A stretch of 64,000 bases of DNA, from the NCBI GenBank assembly GCA_029203125.1, contig CP119317.1, positions 3,658,001 through 3,722,000 of the forward strand, written 5' to 3'. This document shows positions 9,658 to 16,934 of this stretch, piece after piece. Under the pieces are notes generated by a model. It was given only the letters and a program-made list of their open reading frames with translations. It did not search any database and was not told the origin of the DNA. The DNA is from Candidatus Cohnella colombiensis (GTDB taxonomy: Bacteria > Bacillota > Bacilli > Paenibacillales > Paenibacillaceae). Position numbers and translations under genes: made by a program. Position 1 is the stretch's first letter; every line of letters begins with the position of its first letter.

Positions 9658-10242
9658 TCAGTGGGGGTCTTGGTGGATTCTCTTCTTAATTCTGCTTAGT
9701 GACTCCGGAGTCATGCCAAGATAACTGGCCAATTGATGTTGAGGTACCCGGTCGATGAGAGATTGGCGTTTCATTTGCAGCATCTTGAAGCGTTCTTCAG
9801 GCGAAGAAGCGATAAAAGCAGCGAATTCCTCTTGGACCTGGCTAAAGTTCTCCTCAATCATCCTGCGAGTCATCGATTCCAATTGAGGGTGTTTGTTGTA
9901 CATGTCCTTTTCCGTATCAAGTTCGCCAACGACCATTACCGAATCTTCAATGCACATAAAGGTGTAATCGGACGACTTGTCTGCTTTGTGATGATTGAAA
10001 ATGGCGATGGCTTGCTCTTCGGTGTAGAAATTGGATGTGACTTCATTTCCCTCTACATCGATAGAATACTGCCTTACGCAACCTTTCAGGATGAAATAAC
10101 ATTTTGTAGGAACATCACCTTGTTTAAGAAGAACGGTTCCCCTTTTAAAATTTTCAATACGGATCTCGTTCACAATAGCTTGCTGATCTTCTTTGTTAAG
10201 GTTAGTCCATCTCGACATGTACTTGTATAAAATATCTTTCAT
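9658..10242 (-). CDS. Crp/Fnr-family transcriptional regulator
   Basis: 194 aa. Residues ~25-115 are a cyclic-nucleotide-binding-type beta barrel (FKRGTVLLKQGDVPTKCYFILKG), and the C-terminal ~50 residues form the Crp helix-turn-helix (QHQLASYLGMTPESLSRIKKR). No cysteine cluster for an Fnr iron-sulfur centre is visible. This short form is common in Bacillota and Bacteroidota near oxidoreductase genes. It diverges from the MDR dehydrogenase gene (118 bp between start codons), so it probably controls that gene and itself. The ribosome site is weak, so the start is less certain than the frame. Confidence 0.85.
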   Translation of the reverse strand: MKDILYKYMSRWTNLNKEDQQAIVNEIRIENFKRGTVLLKQGDVPTKCYFILKGCVRQYSIDVEGNEVTSNFYTEEQAIAIFNHHKADKSSDYTFMCIEDSVMVVGELDTEKDMYNKHPQLESMTRRMIEENFSQVQEEFAAFIASSPEERFKMLQMKRQSLIDRVPQHQLASYLGMTPESLSRIKKRIHQDPH

Positions 10243-10360
10243 AGCCGGCGCTCTTCAACTCCTTCTCTTCTGTCTTCTCTATCCATATTCTAACGATGGG
10301 AGCTTTTTGTAAAGGGTCAATGCAACGGAAATTTGAAATGATGAATAGGAGGGAAACCCC

Positions 10361-11323
10361 ATGAGAGCCATGGTACAAATCGCGTATGGTTCACCGGAAG
10401 TGATTGTCCCGCAAGAAATCGCAAAACCTTCTCCTGAAAGCAAGGAAATTCTCATACGTATCCATGCTACCAAAGTAGGGCCTTCGGACTGCGCTTTTCT
10501 CAAGGGCGATCCATCTATGATTAAATTGATGTACGGATGGTCCAAACCGAAATATGCAATTGGAGGATGCGAATTAGCCGGTGAGATCGAAGCGGTCGGT
10601 AAAGAAGTAACCCGTTTTAAAGCAGGGGATCGCATATTGGGAATGAGCGTCAAAAACTTCGGTGCTTATGCCGAGTATAAGTGTCTTTCTGAAGAGAGCC
10701 CCCTTGCAGTTATACCAGACAACATCACCTTTGAAGAAGCCGTCGGCATCTGTGACGGGGTTGCCACCGCATTGACGTTTCTAAGAGATAAGGCAAAGTT
10801 GCGGAAGGGACAGAAAGTGCTGATTAATGGTGCCTCGGGCGCTGTCGGCATCTATGCTGTACAACTAGCCAAATACTATGGTGCGGAAGTCACCGCTGTT
10901 TGCTCTGCAGGCAATGAAGGTCTAGTAAGAAAAGCTGGGGCAGATTTCATAATTGATTATACCCAGATGGATTTCACGAAGGCGGACAAAGCATATGATG
11001 TCGTGTTTGATGCTGTAGGCAAACGCTCCTTCTCAGCATGTATGCGTGTACTTACGACCAAGGGAATTTATCTGACTACCGCACCCAAGCTGTCTATCAT
11101 TATACAGATGATGTGGACATCCCTGTTTAAAGGCAAACGGGCTATTTTTGCAGCAGCCGGCCTTATGCAAAACAAAGCGAATTTGGCGTTTCTCATGGAA
11201 CTCGCAAGAAATGGGATACTGAACGCCGTGATCGATTGTCAATATCCTTTGGAGCTCCTGCCTGATGCCCACAAATATGTAGAGACCGAACGTAAAAAAG
11301 GTAACGTGATTATTACGTTCTAA
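10361..11323 (+). CDS. Zinc-independent MDR-family NAD(P) oxidoreductase
   Basis: 320 aa medium-chain dehydrogenase/reductase. The N-terminal GroES-like half runs to about residue 120 (MRAMVQIAYGSPEV, GCELAGEIEAVG). The Rossmann half has the nucleotide loop GASGAVGIYAVQLAK near residue 155. The catalytic-zinc Cys/His set is absent, as in quinone oxidoreductases and enoyl reductases, so an NADPH-dependent quinone or enone reduction is the likely chemistry. AGGAGG eight bases before the ATG fixes the start. It ends 27 bp before repeat copy R3 and converges on the SDR gene. Confidence 0.87.
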   Translation: MRAMVQIAYGSPEVIVPQEIAKPSPESKEILIRIHATKVGPSDCAFLKGDPSMIKLMYGWSKPKYAIGGCELAGEIEAVGKEVTRFKAGDRILGMSVKNFGAYAEYKCLSEESPLAVIPDNITFEEAVGICDGVATALTFLRDKAKLRKGQKVLINGASGAVGIYAVQLAKYYGAEVTAVCSAGNEGLVRKAGADFIIDYTQMDFTKADKAYDVVFDAVGKRSFSACMRVLTTKGIYLTTAPKLSIIIQMMWTSLFKGKRAIFAAAGLMQNKANLAFLMELARNGILNAVIDCQYPLELLPDAHKYVETERKKGNVIITF

Positions 11324-11350
11324 AGTCAGCCGTGGCCTTTTCGCTCAAAA

Positions 11351-11430
11351 ATTTCGCCCTACTTGTGATACGGTTCCCCGCGCTGTCTGTAACGGCAAGT
11401 TTTAAGGCCATCCTTTTGCGGGATGGCCTT
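11351..11430. repeat. rlmH-3'-end-like repeat copy R3 with terminator hairpin
   Basis: The left part (11360-11379) is identical to rlmH from its last lysine codon through GGTTCCCC; the minus-strand reading is R-G-E-P-Y-H-K-stop (TAG). The right part (11380-11430) matches R1, including the hairpin AAGGCCATCC (11404-11413) / GGATGGCCTT (11421-11430), loop 7. It lies between two convergent genes and can serve both as terminator. Confidence 0.8.
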
Positions 11431-11488
11431 TGCTCGATATCACTACGTTCTTGACAAAGCATTCTTAATCGCTAGACAAGCGGCTCGA

Positions 11489-12343
11489 TTAGTAACTTGT
11501 CAGCCCTTCGCACAAGGTCCACAGTTTGTTGCCTGCTCCTTCATCAAACCTGGTCTGAATCGGTACGATCTGCTTCTTATTATCGAAGAACACGCCATTT
11601 GCGCGCTCTACTTCTTTCGCTGACGCCAGATAAACCCCGATCCCGCATTCTGCTTTGGCAGTTGCGTTCATGAGAGGTGCAGCGAGCCTTAGATACCAAG
11701 GCGCATTCCTCGAAAGATTGGATTTCACAAACCCCGGATAAAAAGCGTTGGAGGTTACTCCCGTTCCTTCCATACGCTTTGCCAATTCGAAAGCAAACAG
11801 CGTCTTGGCGAACAACGACTGGTTGGCTGCACGCATCACGCTATACTGGTCCTCCATTTGAATATCCTCGAAGTTAATGACGGGATTCTTCATAAATCTA
11901 GGGTTGCCCGACACTGTGATAACGCGTGCAGGTCCGCTTTCTTGGAGGATGTCGAGCAGCCGGTTAGTCAGCAGATAATGACTTTGCACATTGACTGCAA
12001 ACATACGATCAATCCCCTCTGCCGTCAATTCCTTATTAAAATAAATTGCACCACAAGCATTAACAAGCACATGCAATTGATCGTATTTCCGCTTGATCAC
12101 GTCGCTGACTTCCCGGATCGATGACTGTAGGGAAAGGTCCGCCACCACCCAATCTCCCTTGCTGTTGCCTGTAGCTTCCGAAATATCCTTTAATGCAGCT
12201 TTTGCACTCTCCGCACTTCTGCTGATGATCACGACCTTGGCATCAAGTTTGGCTAGTCCCTTTGCGATTGCTTTACCTACTCCGGATGATCCTCCAGAAA
12301 CTAAAAATACTTTGTTTTTAATATCCATACGTGTTTCGTTCAT
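11489..12343 (-). CDS. Short-chain dehydrogenase/reductase, active-site Lys replaced
   Basis: 284 aa, retinol-dehydrogenase-like SDR. The cofactor loop is GGSSGVGKAIAKG near residue 17; then VADLSLQSS, the NACG motif and the Ser of VITVSG. The catalytic Y-x3-K appears as YSVMR, with arginine in place of lysine, so activity may be altered. The start is at 12343, where AAGGAGGAGAG precedes the ATG; the frame extends 26 codons upstream through the operator and promoter region and is not believable there. It is divergent from the TetR gene. The shared region has two identical operator-like sites and a near-consensus promoter, so TetR control is likely. Confidence 0.87.
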   Translation of the reverse strand: MNETRMDIKNKVFLVSGGSSGVGKAIAKGLAKLDAKVVIISRSAESAKAALKDISEATGNSKGDWVVADLSLQSSIREVSDVIKRKYDQLHVLVNACGAIYFNKELTAEGIDRMFAVNVQSHYLLTNRLLDILQESGPARVITVSGNPRFMKNPVINFEDIQMEDQYSVMRAANQSLFAKTLFAFELAKRMEGTGVTSNAFYPGFVKSNLSRNAPWYLRLAAPLMNATAKAECGIGVYLASAKEVERANGVFFDNKKQIVPIQTRFDEGAGNKLWTLCEGLTSY

Positions 12344-12405
12344 TGTCTCTCCTCCTTGTATACAACAGCTTTCATTGTGTATTCTTCTTCTTTTTGATAA
12401 GATAG

Positions 12406-12479
12406 TGTCACAAACTGACATTTGAAACGATTGTATACTTGCTGGTTTTTATTGTCAAGAAAAAATGTCACAAACTGAC
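12406..12479 (-). promoter_or_regulatory. SDR promoter flanked by twin TetR-type operators
   Basis: On the minus strand, -35 TTGACA (12458-12453) and -10 TACAAT (12435-12430) are 17 bp apart. TGTCACAAACTGACA (12406-12420, arms TGTCA/TGACA around five bases) recurs as TGTCACAAACTGAC at 12466-12479, exactly 60 bp away. One copy lies just upstream of the -35, the other just past the -10. The placement fits repression by the adjacent TetR protein and autoregulation. Confidence 0.75.
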
Positions 12480-12524
12480 CTTTTTAATTTTATTACACTA
12501 ATAACATAAATAGGACTGATAATA

Positions 12525-13076
12525 ATGAAAAGCAAAGAAAAATTACAAGCAGCGGCGGCCAAATTATTTATGGAAAAAGGCTATGAAAACACGACTGTGC
12601 AGGAGATTGCGAGTCTTGTGGGTGTGACGGAGCGAACCTTTTTCCGGCAGTTCAGGGACAAGTCGGACGTGCTTTTTGACACGAGCAATGAGCTGGGGCA
12701 GGGGGTTGCGGCTTTTATAACGAACAATATTGACGCCGAGAAAAAACCGCTGAAGCTTGCGGTTGAAGGTTTTGTATCGATTTCCGAGTTTTTCGACGAC
12801 TCGCGGGAGAGGGTGCTAGCGCGGAATCAAATTATTCAAAGCAACCCTGATCTACAGGAACGGGAGTTATTGAAGGGGCAGGTGCTCATTGTGTCTGTCA
12901 CAAACTCGTTATCTGCCAAATATGATAGCGATCTGTCCGAGCTTGCAGCGCGATTTGCGGTTGAAATTTTCCACATGGCATTTATTAACTGGATTAAAAG
13001 CGCTGAGAAAAACTTTGCGGAGCAGCTGCTCACCATCTATGAGTTGTATGAGAACTCGTTTTGTTGCGTGGATTGA
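12525..13076 (+). CDS. TetR/AcrR-family repressor
   Basis: 183 aa. The N-terminal helix-turn-helix is typical: KLFMEKGYENTTVQEIASL then VTERTFFRQFRDK (residues ~14-46). The helical C-terminal ligand domain has no close named relative that I recognise. Divergent from the SDR gene, with two operator-like sites between them, so local control is likely. The ribosome site (AGGA) is weak. The gene ends six bases before repeat copy R4, which marks the edge of the module. Confidence 0.87.
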   Translation: MKSKEKLQAAAAKLFMEKGYENTTVQEIASLVGVTERTFFRQFRDKSDVLFDTSNELGQGVAAFITNNIDAEKKPLKLAVEGFVSISEFFDDSRERVLARNQIIQSNPDLQERELLKGQVLIVSVTNSLSAKYDSDLSELAARFAVEIFHMAFINWIKSAEKNFAEQLLTIYELYENSFCCVD

Positions 13077-13081
13077 AAGAT

Positions 13082-13110
13082 AAAAAAAATTGCCCTTACT
13101 TATGATACGG
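13082..13110. repeat. rlmH-3'-end-like repeat copy R4
   Basis: TGCCCTTACTTATGATACGG (13091-13110) matches the rlmH 3' end (14931-14950) at 19 of 20 positions, including the A-run to its left. The minus-strand reading is P-Y-H-K-stop. Sequence to the right diverges from both rlmH and R1-R3. It sits six bases after the TetR stop codon. 13111-13240 holds no gene. Confidence 0.75.
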
Positions 13111-13240
13111 GAAAGCGAAAAAGAGCACCTTCAGAACTTCGATAGAATAACCAGAGGTCAGTCCATATCCCATTCTAAGAGGTACTCTTAATTAAAAAGT
13201 TGCCTAGTTCCTATTAAATTCTATTTAATGATACCATGCA

Positions 13241-13765
13241 TTACCTTACTCGCTTAATGGTTTCATAACAAATATATGGTTTTAACCATTCAATATCCTG
13301 ACTTTTATAACATTCTAACAGCAGCTGTTTCTCTGTTAATACTTTTTCATCTAATTTTCTTTGCGATGTTTCGAATACGTAGATATTGTGATCAACCAAT
13401 TCATGAACAATTTTGGATATTGCGATGTGTTGTGTGTGTCCGTATTCCCCTTTTAAGTTATGAGTGACCACTTTTGATATCGGTTTCCGTGCAAGCACCT
13501 CGGCTAGATCTGACTTCAAACGAAGCTGATCAAAGTCGCCACCCCATTTATCTTCATACTCCCACATTTCAAATTCCGCATGAACCTTCTTCATTACTTT
13601 CTGGAATTCTATGCGTCTTTGCATGTTGTTCCCGTTTGTCACACAAATGACCAGCCATCCACTCTCTTGTATGAGCTGGGCCCCACCAAATATCGTTTCA
13701 TCATCGGGATGAGCAACAATCATTATTTTATCATAGCTCAGCACCCTAGCATCTTGAACTACCAA
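13241..13765 (-). CDS. PIG-L/LmbE-family deacetylase
   Basis: 174 aa. The zinc-binding signature AHPDDE is at residues ~18-23 and the second metal histidine is in YGHTQHIAI near residue 108. The family removes acetyl groups from N-acetylglucosaminyl-type substrates; the substrate here is unknown. The gene is shorter than most relatives (~220 aa), lacking C-terminal structure rather than motifs. The start is a TTG at 13765 with GGAG eight bases upstream. Base composition is visibly A+T-richer than the core genes, fitting transfer. It lies between R4 and R5. Confidence 0.85.
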   Translation of the reverse strand: MVVQDARVLSYDKIMIVAHPDDETIFGGAQLIQESGWLVICVTNGNNMQRRIEFQKVMKKVHAEFEMWEYEDKWGGDFDQLRLKSDLAEVLARKPISKVVTHNLKGEYGHTQHIAISKIVHELVDHNIYVFETSQRKLDEKVLTEKQLLLECYKSQDIEWLKPYICYETIKRVR

Positions 13766-13956
13766 TTCTTCATCTCCTTCATTAATAAGGTGACTCTCAG
13801 TAAACCTTTATCATTTAATAAGTAATGAAGAAAGAAGTCGAAATGCAACGGCTCCTAACTATGGCCCCGCATTAGCAGTAGATTTCTAAGGCGAAAATTC
13901 ATGTGCTACATGGATTGATGATTCACCTTGTTTCACTAAATTTTCTTCGACCACAA

Positions 13957-13990
13957 AAACAGGACACTTAGTTCTGCTGGTGTCCTGTTT
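13957..13990. terminator. Strong bidirectional hairpin
   Basis: Perfect 11-bp stem AAACAGGACAC (13957-13967) / GTGTCCTGTTT (13980-13990), loop 12. On the minus strand it follows the short open remnant ending at 14032. The surrounding 471 bp (13766-14236) contain no intact gene. Confidence 0.65.
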
Positions 13991-14031
13991 GATTTATTAA
14001 ATTGAAACTACTTTGGTTTTACTTAACGGTT

Positions 14032-14239
14032 TCAGTTGGAGTTGCCACCTGTTGTGAAGCCAGCAATGTTGTTAACTGTTAAATAATTATATCCTTGTGT
14101 AAATCAGCTGTGCCTGCCCGAGCAAGTGTCGGAGTGCTCCCCCACCGTTGTTCAAACACATCGACGGCTACTTTCGCCAATTAAAGACCTTCTTCACGCA
14201 AGCCAGAGCGCACGACAAGGAGATTATTGATTTATTTTA
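14032..14239. pseudogene. Possible gene remnants in a decayed junction
   Basis: Minus strand 14103-14032 is an open tail (TVNNIAGFTTGGNSN-stop) with the hairpin at 13957-13990 just behind it, as if the end of a lost gene kept its terminator. Plus strand about 14108-14239 is open in two frames; one reads KHIDGYFRQLKTFFTQ and ends ...KEIIDLF-stop, overlapping the lipoprotein stop codon. Neither has a start or a family that I recognise. Together they look like a deletion or insertion scar, but chance open frames are possible. Confidence 0.25.
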
Positions 14240-14770
14240 ACGTAGTTGTATTTTGAAAGAGGCACTATCGCTTTTTGAAAAAGATTTTGTTTCAAATCTT
14301 ATTTCCAAAGGCACATCCCCTTGAGGTATTTCGAAGGCTATCCAGCCTGATCTTTGCCCATTAGTAGCGAGATCTCCGCTTCCTAGCTCATCAAGTTCAT
14401 TATTCAAATCAAAGATCAGAAGGTTACTTATAATCTCACCTGTACTTGTCACGATACTAAAAGAGGACTGACTATAACGGTAGTCATCGTTGCTTGTATT
14501 ATGGATATGTACGTTATAAGTGGCGAACTCATATCCTTCGTTAGCTTCAATACGGCTATCGCCACTTAATTGTTGTTTACGCTCCCCTACAGTGACGGTG
14601 TATGTAACACCTTCTACTACAATCTGTTCTCCTAGTCCATAAACACCTTTTGTCTCTGTACTGGTCGTAACGGATGAAACTGCTGAATTCTCTGTTGATG
14701 TATTACTCACTGAACATCCTGTTAGTAAAACAATTGCTGCGATAGTAGGGATTATTAGCTTTTTTCTCAT
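14237..14770 (-). CDS. DUF4352-type lipoprotein
   Basis: 177 aa. The start at 14770 is chosen over an upstream ATG because GGGAGAGG precedes it and the lipoprotein signal follows directly: MRKKLIIP then LLTGC, with the lipobox cysteine at about residue 20. A Ser/Thr-rich linker leads to a beta-sandwich segment (GEQIVVEGVTYTV ... YEFATYNVHIHNTS ... GQRSGWIAFEIP), the DUF4352 pattern related to telomeric-repeat-binding-factor-2-like/Ig folds. It should be anchored to the outer face of the membrane. Function unknown. It is the last gene before rlmH, between R4 and R5. Confidence 0.8.
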   Translation of the reverse strand: MRKKLIIPTIAAIVLLTGCSVSNTSTENSAVSSVTTSTETKGVYGLGEQIVVEGVTYTVTVGERKQQLSGDSRIEANEGYEFATYNVHIHNTSNDDYRYSQSSFSIVTSTGEIISNLLIFDLNNELDELGSGDLATNGQRSGWIAFEIPQGDVPLEIRFETKSFSKSDSASFKIQLR

Positions 14771-14921
14771 GGTGTCCTCTCCCTGAATGAATGTAAATTT
14801 AATTATACCAGTTTTAAACACTAATCGATAATAATTTTGTGCAGCCGTTTCGGGGACGAGTGACCTACCCCAAACCCATGCCGCTCAACACGCTATAACA
14901 GGCTCCTGCACGTTTCACCCC

Positions 14922-14956
14922 AAAAAAACTTGCCCTTACTTGTGATACGGTTCCCC
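14922..14956. repeat. Reference copy R5: 3' end of rlmH, candidate integration site
   Basis: Last codons and stop region of rlmH (minus-strand G-E-P-Y-H-K-stop) plus the A-run beyond the stop. Four partial copies occur at 7052, 8115, 11351 and 13082, all in the same orientation. In staphylococci the same rlmH end, with a TATCA(C/T)AA core, is the SCC attachment site; the same core is present here at about 14939-14948. Confidence 0.7.
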
Positions 14957-15415
14957 CCGATTTATCTTCACAGCCCGATAAATCTGCTCAATCAGCACCA
15001 GCCGCATGAGCTGGTGCGGCAAGGTCATGCGCCCGAAGCTTAGCTTCTGCTGGGCGCGCAACAAAACAGCGGGAGCCAAGCCCGTGCTCCCGCCAATAAC
15101 AAAAGCCACGTGGCTGCGCCCATACGTGGCTAACTTGTCGAGCTGATCGGCCAAGTCCTCGCTCGACCACAGCTCCCCATCCAGCGCCAGCGCGATAACG
15201 TGAGCGTCGGGCTTCAGCTGCGCTAGTAGCCGCTCCCCCTCACGATCGCGCACCTGCGCTTCTTCCGCCGGACTCATCGTCTCCGGCGCTTTCTCATCGG
15301 CCACCTCTGTGAGCGTAAGCTTCACATAGGGCCCTAATCTCTTCGCATACTCTGCGATCCCGAGTACAAGATACTTCTCCTTCAGCTTCCCGACCGTAGC
15401 TATCTGTATATGCAT
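14936..15415 (-). CDS. rlmH: 23S rRNA (pseudouridine1915-N3)-methyltransferase
   Basis: 159 aa, the exact usual length. The start is MHIQIATVGKLKEKY at 15415, with an AGGGG ribosome site; nine extra in-frame codons upstream would overlap the preceding gene. SPOUT-fold motifs: VIALALDGE, FVIGGSTGL and the C-terminal knot LMRLVLIEQIYRA...RGEPYHK. RlmH acts on the assembled 70S ribosome, methylating pseudouridine 1915 of 23S rRNA helix 69 with S-adenosylmethionine. It follows the PhnA-like gene by 10 bp. In Bacillus the gene lies directly behind htrA; here about 30 kb separates them. Confidence 0.97.
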   Translation of the reverse strand: MHIQIATVGKLKEKYLVLGIAEYAKRLGPYVKLTLTEVADEKAPETMSPAEEAQVRDREGERLLAQLKPDAHVIALALDGELWSSEDLADQLDKLATYGRSHVAFVIGGSTGLAPAVLLRAQQKLSFGRMTLPHQLMRLVLIEQIYRAVKINRGEPYHK

Positions 15416-15425
15416 AGTTGCGCCC

Positions 15426-15764
15426 CTAGCTCTTCTTAACAAACTCAGACTTGAGCTTCATCGCGCCAAAACCATCAATCTTACAGTCAATATCATGATC
15501 GCCTTCGACTAGACGAATGTTCTTCACCTTCGTGCCGATCTTCAGTGTGGACGAGCTTCCTTTGACCTTCAGATCCTTTATTACAGTTACTGTATCTCCA
15601 TCGTTAAGAACATTCCCATTCGCGTCCCGCACAACTTTCTCATCCCCATCATCCGTGCCCGAATCCAAAGACCACTCATGGGCACATTCCGGACATACGA
15701 GCAGATTCCCATCTTCATAGGTATATTCAGAGTTGCACTTAGGACAATTCGGTAAATTCGACAT
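15426..15764 (-). CDS. PhnA/YjdM-like zinc-ribbon protein
   Basis: 112 aa. The N-terminal zinc ribbon has CPKC ... CPEC (residues ~8-30); the C-terminal PhnA domain has the pattern DGDTVTVIKDLKVKG...IKIGTKVKNIRL-like, ending GAMKLKSEFVKK. Despite the old name 'alkylphosphonate utilization protein', the role of this family is not established. GGGAGAG nine bases before the ATG supports the start. It is probably co-transcribed with rlmH, 10 bp downstream. Confidence 0.9.
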   Translation of the reverse strand: MSNLPNCPKCNSEYTYEDGNLLVCPECAHEWSLDSGTDDGDEKVVRDANGNVLNDGDTVTVIKDLKVKGSSSTLKIGTKVKNIRLVEGDHDIDCKIDGFGAMKLKSEFVKKS

Positions 15765-15912
15765 TCGCTCAGACTCTCCCTTGGTTGCTTATCAGCTAAT
15801 ACAGCCATTATAACAAGAAGAGCCCACTCAATCGACCTTTACTAGCAACCTGCTTTCCAACATTACTGGTAGGTTGTATTTCTCGTCCTTCCCTACAATC
15901 GACTTTCCTCGC

Positions 15913-16905
15913 TCAAGTGTCCTGCTCAACCCCGCTATAAAACAACAAATAATTTTCCAACTGGCTCGACCAGTAAGCTGCATCGTGTCCCCCCGGAGAA
16001 GGAACCCATTCTGCTTCGATGCCCTTGGATACGAGCAAATCGTACAATGCCTGATCCTTCTCTGCTAACGCATCTCCTGTGCCACAATCCAAGTACACCT
16101 CAACGCTATCTAGCTTCTGACTCTCCGCTAGCTTGAACGGATCACGACGCTCCCGCAAAGCATCATTCGCATAGAGCCAATCTCGCTGACCGATGAATTG
16201 ATCCGTTGACGTGTAATTCCATATTGCAGCACTATGTGCGCCTATTCTGCTAAACAAATCAGGATAATTGAACCCCAAGTACAGTGAAGCATACCCGCCC
16301 ATTGATGCTCCCCCGACATATCTGCCTTTATTAGAAGCATCCGTGCTGTAATTGGTATCTACATAGGGGATAACCTCTTGGATCAAATAATCCTCGTACG
16401 GTCCAATATCGACACTGTGAGGATCGTTTCCATCCTCAATTCTAGAATTGACTGCGAAGCTATTTCCATAATCGGGAGAAACAATCAGAAGTGGATCAAT
16501 TGCTCCCTCTTCAATAAGTCGATCAGCGACATCTTGGAGATGCAGATAGGTAAACCATGCATCATGTGTGCCTCCATAGCCATAGAGCATATAAAGCACA
16601 GGATATTTTACCTCTTTGCTATATCCCGCCGGCAAGTATACCGACATCTCCATGTCACGATGAAGCATATCACTATGTACCTGAACGGTAACGACGTGCG
16701 AATCTACATCGATCAACGATGGTGTTGGATGAACGGGGCTGGGGCTGCTAGGAGCTTCCAACTGATCTTGTTCATCAGACTGCGTAATGGGGCTAGACTG
16801 AACTGGTGAATGCGATTGCGTTGGTGTTTCTGCCTTACCGAAGCACCCACTTAATAGGAACATCGCAATATAACTAATGATGATTATAGCAACAAATATT
16901 TTCAT
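15913..16905 (-). CDS. Esterase-D-family lipoprotein hydrolase
   Basis: 330 aa. Lipoprotein signal with cysteine in LLSGC (residue ~21), then a Pro/Ser-rich linker to ~residue 60. The catalytic domain is the alpha/beta-hydrolase of the putative esterase family (PF00756 type): YMLYGYGG oxyanion region, nucleophile elbow GASMGG, acid in DCGTGD, histidine in GGHDAAYW. It should work outside the membrane on an ester, such as a feruloyl/acetyl-type or siderophore ester; the substrate cannot be read. It lies 29 bp behind the PQQ-propeller lipoprotein, so the two form an operon facing away from the XRE regulator. Confidence 0.85.
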   Translation of the reverse strand: MKIFVAIIIISYIAMFLLSGCFGKAETPTQSHSPVQSSPITQSDEQDQLEAPSSPSPVHPTPSLIDVDSHVVTVQVHSDMLHRDMEMSVYLPAGYSKEVKYPVLYMLYGYGGTHDAWFTYLHLQDVADRLIEEGAIDPLLIVSPDYGNSFAVNSRIEDGNDPHSVDIGPYEDYLIQEVIPYVDTNYSTDASNKGRYVGGASMGGYASLYLGFNYPDLFSRIGAHSAAIWNYTSTDQFIGQRDWLYANDALRERRDPFKLAESQKLDSVEVYLDCGTGDALAEKDQALYDLLVSKGIEAEWVPSPGGHDAAYWSSQLENYLLFYSGVEQDT

Positions 16906-16934
16906 TCCCGCTTACCCCCATCCACCCTCGCTTG

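Noticed and set aside
13241..14770. Recombinase or transposase gene that would mobilise the proposed cassettes
   Set aside because: None of the intact frames in 7052-14956 has serine- or tyrosine-recombinase motifs; mobility would have to be provided in trans or lost.
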